A stretch of DNA of 14,713 bases from CAYLHB01 sp041908795. Lineage in GTDB: Bacteria; Patescibacteriota; Minisyncoccia; Phycocordibacterales; UBA12088. Under the pieces are notes generated by a model. The model saw nothing but the letters and a program-made list of their open reading frames with translations, did not search any database and was not told the origin of the DNA. The stretch's first letter is position 1. The number at the start of each line of letters is the position of its first letter. Shown here piece by piece: positions 1 to 6,887 of this stretch. The stretch spans positions 1-14,713 of the forward strand of contig JAYRER010000043.1 of assembly GCA_041908795.1 (NCBI GenBank). Direction: 5' to 3'. The translations under genes and the position numbers were made by a program.

Positions 1-132
1 AATAAAGTGACGCGCAAGGAATTGAAGCACGTGCAAGACCTACTGAACGAACGACCACGCAAGGTTTTGGACTGGCGAACACCGAAAGAAGCGTTCGAGG
101 AATTATTAGAAAAACGTGCAGTTAGAGTTTGA
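1..132 (+). CDS. IS30-family transposase, C-terminal fragment
   Basis: The reading frame is open from the first base and ends at TGA (130-132), giving 43 residues. It contains LNERPRKVLDWRTPKEAF, which matches the closing motif of IS30-family DDE transposases (consensus of the type LN.RPRK.L.W.TP.E.F). In this family the motif carries part of the end of the RNase H-like catalytic domain, so the N-terminal helix-turn-helix and most catalytic residues are off the window. The element acts by cutting and joining DNA at its inverted repeats. The family call rests on this single motif but agrees with the nearby inverted repeat. Confidence 0.8.
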   Translation, partial: NKVTRKELKHVQDLLNERPRKVLDWRTPKEAFEELLEKRAVRV

Positions 133-133
133 G
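115..133. repeat. IS30-type terminal inverted repeat, right (IRR)
   Basis: The bases CGTGCAGTTAGAGTTTGAG, read on the - strand, give CTCAAACTCTAACTGCACG. The left-end copy at 14643-14661 is CTCAACTTTGAACTGCACG. Fifteen of 19 positions agree, including the inner nine. Similarity stops on both sides, which sets the outer tip at CTCAA. Confidence 0.7.
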
Positions 134-142
134 TCCAAGATT

Positions 143-171
143 TTTTTGCATGACTCACTCCGTGGTACACT
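143..171 (+). promoter_or_regulatory. Promoter for the 76-aa protein gene (extended -10)
   Basis: A -10 hexamer TACACT (166-171) is preceded by TGG, making an extended -10 element. A weak T-rich -35 (TTTTTG, 143-148) lies 17 bases upstream. The start codon is at 200, so the leader would be about 20 nt with no Shine-Dalgarno. It lies just outside the insertion sequence end. Confidence 0.5.
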
Positions 172-199
172 CTCGCTATTGCCATAACGCATCATACCC

Positions 200-430
200 A
201 TGATAAAAAACTTTCTGATGAAGAAGCTCGCGGAACGCCAGCTCAAAAACCTGCCCAAGGACCAGCAAGAGATGATTATGAAGCTCATTGAGCACAACCC
301 CGACCTGTTTGCAAAAATGGCGAAGGAGGTCGAGCACAAGGTGAAGAAAGAGGGAAAAGACCAAATGCTCGCAATGATGGAGGTGGGGAAGAAGTACCAG
401 AAGGAGCTCCGCGAAGCATTGGGGCAGTAG
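200..430 (+). CDS. Small charged helical protein, unknown function (76 aa)
   Basis: I do not recognise a named family. The 76 residues are rich in Lys, Glu, Met and Gln and contain almost no helix breakers. The patterns KNLPKDQQEMIMKLIEHNP and KEVEHKVKKEGKDQ suggest two or three amphipathic helices in a cytoplasmic protein, perhaps a small helical bundle or coiled coil. There is no signal peptide or membrane segment. The ATG at 200 has no Shine-Dalgarno, but an extended -10 promoter lies about 30 bases upstream. It stands alone between the insertion sequence end and a gene-poor stretch. Support for it being real comes from the promoter and the coherent amphipathic pattern. Function is unknown. 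Confidence 0.65.
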   Translation: MIKNFLMKKLAERQLKNLPKDQQEMIMKLIEHNPDLFAKMAKEVEHKVKKEGKDQMLAMMEVGKKYQKELREALGQ

Positions 431-732
431 GTAGAGCAGGGTACTTCACTTCATCTTCATAGTACTAATCGCACAGTGGTGCAATGAACACCGTTCGGTC
501 ACATCTTCGTGTAGGGCTTGTGCAGGCTGGAGTGTCGTTAGTGGTGACACTTGCCGTTGTGCTGGGGTTGGTTGTCTTAGGGATATAGCTTGAGTTTAAC
601 GGCTGGTCTCACGCAACTTTCTTCATTCTCACAATGCGTTACGTAATTCTTTAAGGTACCATCGTTGGTGACGGTGGTGCGTATGTTGCGACGCGTAGTA
701 CAATGGTCGCATAGCAGCTTTTTTAAGTATCC
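431..732. other. Gene-poor stretch upstream of tkt
   Basis: These 302 bases hold no recognised gene. They contain a doubtful 34-codon membrane ORF (484-588) and a -10-like TACAAT at 699-704, about 29 bases before the tkt start, with no convincing -35. I found no tRNA cloverleaf, no strong terminator and no long repeat. Confidence 0.6.
484..588 (+). CDS. Possible 34-aa single-span membrane peptide
   Basis: The ATG at 484 opens a 34-codon frame ending in TAG. The N-terminus is basic (MNTVRSHLRVGLVQ) and is followed by an almost unbroken hydrophobic run of about 20 residues (AGVSLVVTLAVVLGLVVLGI). This is the pattern of a one-span membrane peptide, or of a signal peptide left from a decayed secreted protein. 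There is no Shine-Dalgarno and no clear promoter, and the frame meets more stops just after the TAG. It sits in an otherwise empty region. The regular hydrophobicity is the only evidence, so it may be chance. Confidence 0.3.
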   Translation: MNTVRSHLRVGLVQAGVSLVVTLAVVLGLVVLGI

Positions 733-2745
733 ATGCACGCACCCCACCCACTCGACGAATCAAGTGTGAACACCATCCGCATGCTCGCAGTGGATGCGGT
801 CGAGCGTGCGAAGTCCGGGCACCCGGGTCTGCCTATGGAAGCCGCAACGCTTGGTTACGTGCTCTACCGCTACCACTTGCGCCACGCTCCCCAAAACCCG
901 ACATGGATTAACAGGGATCGTTTCGTGCTCTCTGCGGGACATGGCTCAATGTTGCTCTACGCACTCCTCCATCTCACGGGCTACGACCTCTCCCTTAATG
1001 ACATACGGCAGTTTCGCCAATGGGGAAGCCGTACACCCGGCCACCCAGATTTCGGCCTCACCCCCGGCGTCGAAACCACAACAGGTCCGTTGGGGCAAGG
1101 TTTTGCAGTGGGTATTGGCATGGCGCTCGCGGAACGACTCTTGGGGCAACGGTACAACCGCGAGGGGCATACCATCATTGACTACCGCGTCTTTGGATTC
1201 GTCTCGGACGGCGACCTCATGGAGGGGGTGAGCACGGAAGCCGCCTCCTTTGCGGCGGGGTTGCCGCTCGGCAAACTCATCTACGTCTACCTCTCAAACG
1301 GAGTCTCCATCGAGGGAAAAACGAGCCTCACCTTCTGCGAGGACGTACAGAAGCGGTTTGAGGCGTACGGGTGGCACGTGAGCAGGTTGCACGATCCGTA
1401 CAATGTTGCAGATGTGCACTTAGCGTACGAACGCGCAACAAGCGATTCTCGACCCTCGCTCATCATTGCCGATACACGCATCGGGTACGGGAGTCCCCAC
1501 AAAGAGGGGACCGTCGCCGCGCACGGCTCGCCACTTGGTCCTGAGGAGGTGCGTGCCACCAAGGAGCGTCTTCATTGGTCGCTTGAGCCGAGCTTCCACG
1601 TGCCGTCGGAGGTACGTGCGCACATGGGGGAAACGAGCGCACGAGGCGCACTGTTCGTTGACGAATGGCGTGCGCGCTTTGAAGCGTACCGAAACGCGTA
1701 CCCGGAACTTGCGCGAGAGCTTGAGGATGCGCAGAGCGGGATACTGCCGGAGACGTGGGAACACGAGCTTCCCATCTACGGAAAGGATGCCGGTGCGCGA
1801 GCGACACGCGAAGCATCCGGGGATACACTCCAAGTGATAGCGAAGCACGTACCGCTCTTCCTCGGTGGTTCCGCCGACCTCGGTCCTTCAAATGACACCG
1901 TGCTCGAGGGCTACGGTAGTGTGACCCCGCAGGGCATGGAAGAGAATGCGCGCAACCTCCACTTCGGGATACGGGAGCATGCAATGGGCGCCATTGCAAA
2001 CGGCCTCGCACTCTCGCGCGCTATCGTGCTCTTTTGCGCGACATTCTTTGTATTTTCCGACTACATGCGTCCTGCGATACGCCTCGCCGCGCTCATGAAG
2101 CTCCACGTCATCTACGTCTTCACCCACGACTCCATCGCGCAGGGAGAAGACGGTGCCACCCACCAGCCGGTGGAGCACCTCGCGAGTTTCCGTGCGATGC
2201 CGAACATGATGGTTATACGTCCCGCCGATGCCAATGAAACCGTCGAGGCGTGGCGTGTCGCACTTCACCACCGCGATGGTCCTATTGCACTTGTACTCAC
2301 GAGGCAAAACGTGCCGATTATTGACCGCACACGCTATGCGCCCGCACACGGGGTGGAGCGGGGCGCGTACGTGCTCAACCCGAATGTGGTCGTGCCCGAC
2401 TACCTCATCGTCGCGACCGGCTCGGAAGTCGCGCTGGCACTTGAGGTGGCGGAAACACTCCTTGCCGAAGGGGTGCGGGTGCGTGTGGTGAGCATGCCAT
2501 CATGGGAGCTCTTTGAAGCGCAGGACGACACATACAAGCAATCGGTCTTCCCGTCCTCGGCCGCAAAGCGCATGGTGATAGAAGCCGCGTCGCGCCTCGG
2601 CTGGGAACGCTATGTTGGCACCGAGGGTGAGTTCGTCACGGTGGAAACCTTCGGGGCCTCCGCACCAGGTGAGGTCCTCTTGCGCGAGTACGGTTTTTCG
2701 AACGACGCAGTGCTTGCGAGGGTGCGGGCGCATAGTCGCAGGTAG
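733..2745 (+). CDS. tkt: Transketolase
   Basis: Transketolase moves two-carbon ketol units between sugar phosphates in the non-oxidative pentose phosphate pathway, using thiamine diphosphate and a divalent metal. The 670 residues match the family's usual length. Visible motifs are SGHPG (28-32), SAGHGSMLLY with H70, GHPD with H104, GPLGQG (118-123), the cofactor-binding SDGDLMEG (158-165) with N189, GSADLGPSND (379-388), the catalytic Glu in GIREHAMG (E415), THDSI (465-469) and HQPVEHL (477-483). The C-terminal domain ends normally. In the metal-binding segment the usual DDN reads LSN (187-189). The ATG at 733 has no Shine-Dalgarno; a TACAAT at 699-704 may be its -10. The gene stands 198 bases before purB and is probably transcribed on its own. 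The family call is secure. Confidence 0.97.
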   Translation: MHAPHPLDESSVNTIRMLAVDAVERAKSGHPGLPMEAATLGYVLYRYHLRHAPQNPTWINRDRFVLSAGHGSMLLYALLHLTGYDLSLNDIRQFRQWGSRTPGHPDFGLTPGVETTTGPLGQGFAVGIGMALAERLLGQRYNREGHTIIDYRVFGFVSDGDLMEGVSTEAASFAAGLPLGKLIYVYLSNGVSIEGKTSLTFCEDVQKRFEAYGWHVSRLHDPYNVADVHLAYERATSDSRPSLIIADTRIGYGSPHKEGTVAAHGSPLGPEEVRATKERLHWSLEPSFHVPSEVRAHMGETSARGALFVDEWRARFEAYRNAYPELARELEDAQSGILPETWEHELPIYGKDAGARATREASGDTLQVIAKHVPLFLGGSADLGPSNDTVLEGYGSVTPQGMEENARNLHFGIREHAMGAIANGLALSRAIVLFCATFFVFSDYMRPAIRLAALMKLHVIYVFTHDSIAQGEDGATHQPVEHLASFRAMPNMMVIRPADANETVEAWRVALHHRDGPIALVLTRQNVPIIDRTRYAPAHGVERGAYVLNPNVVVPDYLIVATGSEVALALEVAETLLAEGVRVRVVSMPSWELFEAQDDTYKQSVFPSSAAKRMVIEAASRLGWERYVGTEGEFVTVETFGASAPGEVLLREYGFSNDAVLARVRAHSRR

Positions 2746-2868
2746 AACAACTTCGTCAATAAGAATCACTTTGGTAGGAGCACAACTGCAGGTATTGTTG
2801 CATGTAACCCCTTCCGTACTGAAAGTAGCTCATGTGAAGTGTATATACTGGGCTTTCAAGTATCTACC

Positions 2869-2874
2869 TATAAT
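2869..2874 (+). promoter_or_regulatory. -10 box for purB
   Basis: A perfect TATAAT lies 69 bases before the purB GTG start, inside a 198-base gap with no ORF of note. No good -35 stands 16-18 bases upstream (TACTGG at 2846-2851), so the call rests on the -10. A second, weaker TATACT lies at 2844-2849. Confidence 0.4.
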
Positions 2875-2929
2875 GCTAGGGTATCGTCCAGAGGCGCCGA
2901 CCATCGGGGCTTCATTTGTTCTATTCACA

Positions 2930-2938
2930 AAAGGAGGT
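2930..2938 (+). promoter_or_regulatory. Strong Shine-Dalgarno setting the purB GTG start
   Basis: AAAGGAGGT is a near-complete match to the 16S anti-Shine-Dalgarno and lies 5 bases before a GTG. It decides the start at 2944 over any internal ATG. It is the strongest ribosome-binding site in the window; most neighbours have none. Confidence 0.85.
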
Positions 2939-2943
2939 AACCA

Positions 2944-4371
2944 GTGACCAATCTTGCCCTGCCGGGCAACCCCCGGTATCAGCCTAAGGACCTCGTTGTC
3001 TTCTTCGGGTACGACAACTTGGCTCGAACGCTCGTCGAAGTTGAACTTGCGGCGCTTCGAACACTCGGCGACGCACAGATCATCAGTCAGTCGGATATCG
3101 GCCTTTTAACTCCGGAGGTTGAGACAAAACTTCTTGCCATTACCACGTCGGAAGTGGACAAGGTGGAGCGTGAAATTACCAAGCACGACATTCGTGCGCT
3201 CGTTCGGCTCATGCAGGAAGCGATGCCTCAAGTGCTCCGGCGATGGGTACATGTACCGTTGACGAGCTACGACGTTCTCGATACCGCTCGAAGTGTACTG
3301 TTCGCGAGAGCACACGATGCCGTGCTGCGTCCTAAGGTACGCGCGGTACTGCAAGCTTTCTGCGATCAGGCGAGACGGTATGCTGAAGTGGTACAGATAG
3401 GGAGAACGCACGGTCAACACGCACTCCCCATTACGGTGGGATTTTGGTTCGCCACTATTCTCAATCGCGCATTTTACAATTGGAAGCAGATGGACGAGTG
3501 CGCGAAAGGTCTTGTTGGCAAAATATCCGGAGCGGTCGGCGCGTACAACGCACAAACAGGGCTCGTCATCACTAATAGATCGGGGGTCGTGTTCGAGGAT
3601 CGTGTTTTGGAACGACTGGGCCTCAAGCCCGCACCGATTTCAACACAAATTCTCCCTCCGGAGCCACTCGCGTACTACCTCTACGCTTGTTTGATGCTCT
3701 CTGCGTCGCTCGGACAATTCGGACGCGACGGGAGGCATTTGATGCGTTCAGAGATTGCCGAGCTTACAGAGCCGTTCGCTACAGGTCAGGTCGGCTCATC
3801 TACCATGGCGCACAAGCGCAACCCCATCAGCTTCGAGAACCTCGAAGGAATGTGGTTCAAGAACAAGAACGAGTTTGGGAAAGTGCTCGATAGCATGATC
3901 AGCGAGCATCAACGTGACCTCGTGGGGAGTTCGCTCGCGCGTGACTTTCCAACACTCATCGTTAACTTGACCTACCAGCTCGACACACTGCTTCGTCAAG
4001 GTAAAGATGGCACACCATTTCTTGCTAGAATCATGATTGACACGGAGGCGTGCAGACGGAACCTTGCAAAACAAGGCGACATCATTCTAGCGGAGCCGTT
4101 CTACTTGGCTCTTCAAATGTACGGCTACGAAGGCGACGCGCACGAAGTCATCAACCACCTAGCGATGCCGCTTGTAGGTCGAGACATCTCGAACCTACTG
4201 GCCGCAGTGGAGAAGATAGCGGACAACGATTGCGAACTTGCAGACGCGTGGCGGCGCATTCCCACCGACGTTCGGGCTCTTTTTAACGACCCGGCAAACT
4301 ACAAAGGTTGTGCGACTGCGAAGGTCCGGCAGATCTGCGGAACAGTCGAGGAATACCTCGCCCGAGGCTGA
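2944..4371 (+). CDS. purB: Adenylosuccinate lyase
   Basis: The 475-residue protein belongs to the fumarase/aspartase superfamily and most resembles adenylosuccinate lyase, which releases fumarate from adenylosuccinate (to AMP) and from SAICAR. Visible regions are KHDIRALV with H81, TSYDVLDTA (107-115), GRTHGQHALP with H156, and the signature GSSTMAHKRNP (284-294). This fits the family pattern GSxxMxxKxN, and the catalytic Ser lies in its flexible loop. Length is normal. The GTG start is fixed by a strong Shine-Dalgarno. The gene has its own TATAAT upstream and a terminator 29 bases downstream, so it looks like a single-gene unit. No other purine gene is present. Codon choice seems more mixed than in its neighbours, a possible sign of transfer. 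Argininosuccinate lyase or 3-carboxymuconate cycloisomerase are less likely alternatives. Confidence 0.9.
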   Translation: MTNLALPGNPRYQPKDLVVFFGYDNLARTLVEVELAALRTLGDAQIISQSDIGLLTPEVETKLLAITTSEVDKVEREITKHDIRALVRLMQEAMPQVLRRWVHVPLTSYDVLDTARSVLFARAHDAVLRPKVRAVLQAFCDQARRYAEVVQIGRTHGQHALPITVGFWFATILNRAFYNWKQMDECAKGLVGKISGAVGAYNAQTGLVITNRSGVVFEDRVLERLGLKPAPISTQILPPEPLAYYLYACLMLSASLGQFGRDGRHLMRSEIAELTEPFATGQVGSSTMAHKRNPISFENLEGMWFKNKNEFGKVLDSMISEHQRDLVGSSLARDFPTLIVNLTYQLDTLLRQGKDGTPFLARIMIDTEACRRNLAKQGDIILAEPFYLALQMYGYEGDAHEVINHLAMPLVGRDISNLLAAVEKIADNDCELADAWRRIPTDVRALFNDPANYKGCATAKVRQICGTVEEYLARG

Positions 4372-4399
4372 GGGATTGCTTTCTACGTATTGTGGCGTA

Positions 4400-4435
4400 A
4401 TGCCGTCTCAGAGAAATCCGAGGCGGCATATTTTT
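4400..4435 (+). terminator. Rho-independent terminator after purB
   Basis: ATGCCGTCTC (4400-4409) pairs with GAGGCGGCAT (4420-4429), giving a 10-bp stem with one G-U pair and a 10-base loop. An A and five Ts (4431-4435) follow. The orientation fits the end of purB transcription, and the ychF promoter starts two bases later. Confidence 0.85.
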
Positions 4436-4436
4436 A

Positions 4437-4465
4437 GAGACAAAATCCGCACAATGCGCTATATT
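4437..4465 (+). promoter_or_regulatory. ychF promoter
   Basis: GAGACA (4437-4442, four of six to TTGACA) and TATATT (4460-4465, five of six to TATAAT) are spaced by exactly 17 bases. Transcription would start near 4472, leaving a leader of only about 8 nt before the ATG at 4480, with no Shine-Dalgarno. Confidence 0.6.
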
Positions 4466-4479
4466 GCTACGTACTTTCT

Positions 4480-5598
4480 ATGACTGGCTCAAAATTGCAG
4501 ATAGGCATCGTGGGGCTCCCGAACGTTGGCAAATCGACGCTCTTCAACGCACTCACAGAAAAGGCGGTAGCGGCGGAGAACTTCCCGTTCTGCACCATTG
4601 ACCCCTCGGTGGGCGTCGTCGCGGTGCCGGATAATCGACTGTGGCGCTTGAGCGAATTGAGTCACAGCGAAAAGACGATACCGGCGGTGGTTGAGTTTTT
4701 GGACATCGCGGGCTTGGTCAAGGGTGCGTCCGAGGGAGAGGGCCTGGGCAACAAATTTCTCGCGAACATTCGCGAGACCGACGCAATCGCGGAAGTGGTG
4801 CGCCTCTTCGACGATACGAACGTCACCCACGTGCACGGCGCAGTGGACCCCCTGCGCGATATCGAGGTTATCAACCTTGAGTTGGTACTCTCTGACCTCG
4901 AAACCGTCACCAAGCGTTTGTCCGGCATAGAGCGGGACGCGAAGCGCGGCGACAAAGAGGCGATCGCGCTCCATGAAGCGCTCGAACGGGCACGCGTCAT
5001 ACTGGAGCAGGGGAAACTCGTGCTACCCGCACTCGCAGACCATGGGGTAGGTGAAGAGATGTGCAAGCTCCTGCGACATCAAAATCTCCTGACCATGAAG
5101 CCGATACTCTACGTGCTCAACAAAAAAGCGGGGGGATACAACTTCGACGAACAGAGTGATGAACGGTGGCACGCGCTCAAGGCATTTTTTGACGAAACTC
5201 ACTCGTCGTACGTGTGTGTGGATGCGAGTGTGGAGGGAGAATTGCGCGAGCTAAGCGAGAGTGACCGGCAGACCTTCCGCCGTGAGTACGGCGTGCTTGA
5301 TGATGGCGTGAACGACCTTATCCGCGCGGGCTACGACATGCTCGGCCTCATCACCTATTTCACCACGGGCGAAAAGGAGACGCGCGCGTGGACCATTCAT
5401 AAGGGCTGGACTGCGCCTGAAGCAGGCACCGCCATTCACACCGACTTTCGCGACAAGTTCATTCGCGCCGAGATTATTCCCTGGGATAAGCTCCTGGAAG
5501 CGGGCTCGTATGCAGTCGCACGCGAAAAAGGGTGGCTGCGAACCGAGGGGAAAGAGTATGTAGTAAAGGACGGTGACGTGATTGAGTTTCGGATTTAA
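4480..5598 (+). CDS. ychF: YchF/OLA1-type translation-associated ATPase
   Basis: YchF is a universally conserved Obg-clan P-loop protein that binds ribosomes and hydrolyses ATP in preference to GTP. The 372 residues match family length. The G1 loop GLPNVGKST (12-20), the switch I region FPFCTIDPSVGVVAVPD (35-51) and the G3 motif DIAG (75-78) are intact. A helical insert follows at about 130-200 and the C-terminal TGS domain covers about 290-372. The G4 segment reads NKKA (214-217), neither the GTPase NKxD nor the usual YchF NxxE. The ATG at 4480 has no Shine-Dalgarno and lies about 8 nt from the predicted transcription start, so the mRNA is nearly leaderless. It is a single-gene unit that converges on a - strand gene. 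Confidence 0.96.
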   Translation: MTGSKLQIGIVGLPNVGKSTLFNALTEKAVAAENFPFCTIDPSVGVVAVPDNRLWRLSELSHSEKTIPAVVEFLDIAGLVKGASEGEGLGNKFLANIRETDAIAEVVRLFDDTNVTHVHGAVDPLRDIEVINLELVLSDLETVTKRLSGIERDAKRGDKEAIALHEALERARVILEQGKLVLPALADHGVGEEMCKLLRHQNLLTMKPILYVLNKKAGGYNFDEQSDERWHALKAFFDETHSSYVCVDASVEGELRELSESDRQTFRREYGVLDDGVNDLIRAGYDMLGLITYFTTGEKETRAWTIHKGWTAPEAGTAIHTDFRDKFIRAEIIPWDKLLEAGSYAVAREKGWLRTEGKEYVVKDGDVIEFRI

Positions 5599-5606
5599 AA
5601 GAGTAG

Positions 5607-5632
5607 CACCGGCCGCAGGATCGCGACCGGTG
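5607..5632 (-). terminator. Terminator hairpin between convergent genes
   Basis: On the - strand CACCGGTCGC pairs with GCGGCCGGTG over 10 bp with one G-U pair and a 6-base loop, then runs into CTACTCTTTT. On the + strand the same position is an A-C mismatch and no T run follows, so the hairpin is better built for the - strand gene at 5678-6049. It may also slow + strand readthrough from ychF. Confidence 0.55.
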
Positions 5633-5677
5633 TGCAGAGAACACGTTGTGGACACAAGCAGTTTGTGCGACACGGCC

Positions 5678-6049
5678 TCATTTTTGCTTTAATGTAGAGA
5701 GCATTTCATGCGCTTTTGAAAGCTGTAGAATTGCAACAGCAACAACGTACGGGTTAATTGCTTTCAGCCTTAGATAGCTACTCCCCACATCACCAATTTT
5801 TCGGTGCATAAGAATATTGGAAAGTGTCTCTAACCTCAGCTTCGAGGTACTTGATGCGTATGATGCTAAGACGAGCGCAACAAGCGTCTCGAGGTCCGTA
5901 GCTTCAATACGCGAACCTGTCACCTTCGAAAGTGCCGCGAAACCGGCCTGGACCATATCCACCACCGGCCACTTTTTTCGAATGAATGGAGATTTCTGTG
6001 CACCCTTCACAAGCACGTTCAGCAGGTTACGCTCGTCTTCACTGGTCAT
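5678..6049 (-). CDS. Unknown soluble helical protein (123 aa)
   Basis: I do not recognise the family. The start is placed at the ATG whose first base is 6049 because AGGAG lies 5 bases upstream on the - strand (6055-6059); an in-frame ATG 11 codons earlier (6082) has no such site. The protein begins MTSEDERNLLNVLVKGAQ and looks mostly helical, with alternating charged and hydrophobic residues, no signal peptide and no clear membrane span. The stretch TDLETLVALVLASYASS is moderately hydrophobic but short and probably buried. The gene lies 88 bases after the HAD gene on the same strand. It may have its own weak promoter (TTCACT-17-TATCCT in that gap) and ends at the hairpin shared with ychF. 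Confidence 0.7.
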   Translation of the reverse strand: MTSEDERNLLNVLVKGAQKSPFIRKKWPVVDMVQAGFAALSKVTGSRIEATDLETLVALVLASYASSTSKLRLETLSNILMHRKIGDVGSSYLRLKAINPYVVAVAILQLSKAHEMLSTLKQK

Positions 6050-6137
6050 CAAAGCTCCTGAGTCTGTAACTCTATTCCGCAATGTAGCCTATAGGATAGA
6101 CGCCACATTAGCAACAGTGAACGCTCGTACGAACAAA

Positions 6138-6845
6138 TTAGATAGCGTGGGACATACTCAAGGCTTGTAGTCGAACAAGTGTATCTTCTGGATTCGAAAT
6201 CTCCCTTGTGTCGATGACCCCTATGACACTCTCGTCGTTACCGCCGGGCATGAGCATGTCGCCAAAGTAGAGGCAGTCGTCCTTGTGCCAGTCTTTCTGC
6301 TCGATGTAGCGCGCGATATTGTAGCCCTTGTTGCGACCCTTTCGAAAGTAATCGAGGCAGGTGGTACCGGCTATGCGCACCTCGATGGTGTCGGAGACGA
6401 GCGGGTGCTCGGCAAGGAGTCGCGTGCGCAATGTACGGTCCGCGTCTGCCTTTTCCTTGTCGGGCACGGGCGCGTGGTGGCCGTAGATGGAAAAGCTCAC
6501 CTGTGCGCCTCGGTCCTCAATGAGGTCGGCCTCATCGGGCACGAACCATGTGCGGGGAATGGAGTCTATGTGTGCGAAGATTACCGCCTTCTCCTCATCA
6601 GTGAGTGTATCGCGCCAGAGTGTTACACTATGCTCCACCACCGTATTGCCGTTCTCTCCCATCACGGTGCAGTCGAATCCGTCGAGCTGAAACGCTATCT
6701 GCTCTACGCTCGCGCCAGAGATGACCCCGATTGTCTGGGGGAGTTCCTCGAGCGTGCGCCGCATTTCAAGTGTAATCTTTGAACGACTTCGCGTGAGTGT
6801 GTTGTCGAGGTCAAAGAACAAGTGGGAGTATGTACGACATTCCAT
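6138..6845 (-). CDS. HAD-IIB phosphatase related to eukaryotic phosphomannomutase
   Basis: This 235-residue protein has the haloacid dehalogenase fold with a C2-type cap. Motif I is DLDNT (12-16), with D12 the expected nucleophile and D14 the acid/base. Motif II Ser lies in VISGA (41-45), a Lys lies in RKGRNKG (168-174), and motif IV is GDMLMPGGND (195-204). The segments EDRGAQVSFSI (110-120) and EVRIAGTTCLDYFRKG (155-170) resemble the cap of PMM1/PMM2-type enzymes, so the substrate is probably a phosphorylated sugar. Whether it acts as a mutase or a phosphatase cannot be told. Length is close to the eukaryotic enzymes (about 250). No sugar-nucleotide genes are nearby. A TATTAT lies 9 bases upstream of the ATG, so the mRNA may be almost leaderless. 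Confidence 0.85.
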   Translation of the reverse strand: MECRTYSHLFFDLDNTLTRSRSKITLEMRRTLEELPQTIGVISGASVEQIAFQLDGFDCTVMGENGNTVVEHSVTLWRDTLTDEEKAVIFAHIDSIPRTWFVPDEADLIEDRGAQVSFSIYGHHAPVPDKEKADADRTLRTRLLAEHPLVSDTIEVRIAGTTCLDYFRKGRNKGYNIARYIEQKDWHKDDCLYFGDMLMPGGNDESVIGVIDTREISNPEDTLVRLQALSMSHAI

Positions 6846-6853
6846 GCTCGTGG

Positions 6854-6860
6854 TATAATA
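6854..6860. promoter_or_regulatory. Overlapping divergent -10 boxes
   Basis: On + the extended -10 TGG-TATAAT (hexamer 6854-6859) serves the gene starting at 6888. On - the overlapping TATTAT (6860-6855) lies 9 bases before the HAD gene start at 6845. The two start codons are only 42 bases apart. Neither direction shows a good -35. Confidence 0.55.
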
Positions 6861-6887
6861 GAACGGTTATAGGTAACATCTCACAGT

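Larger units (their letters stand above)
1..133 (+). mobile_element. IS30-family insertion sequence, right end (partial)
   Basis: The stretch holds the 3' end of an IS30-like transposase gene and a 19-bp terminal inverted repeat at 115-133. That repeat matches, as reverse complement, 15 of 19 bases of 14643-14661. The element therefore ends at about 133, and the transposase stop codon (130-132) lies inside the repeat. The left part is outside the window. A target-site duplication cannot be judged from one end. Confidence 0.75.

Noticed and set aside
425..480. tRNA-like D-arm sequence (GGTAGAGCAG) after the 76-aa gene
   Set aside because: No matching 5' D-stem half, no T-arm GGTTCGA and no acceptor stem around it.
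1463..2011. 182-codon open frame on the - strand opposite tkt
   Set aside because: Lies fully inside transketolase, has Arg/Ala/Ser-rich composition typical of an antisense shadow, and has no promoter or ribosome site.
2894..2910. Hairpin in the purB leader as a riboswitch or attenuator
   Set aside because: Short stem with a mismatch, no known purine riboswitch core and no following T run.
6285..6782. 165-codon + strand frame opposite the HAD gene
   Set aside because: Shadow of a gene with all HAD motifs on the - strand; no recognisable domain.
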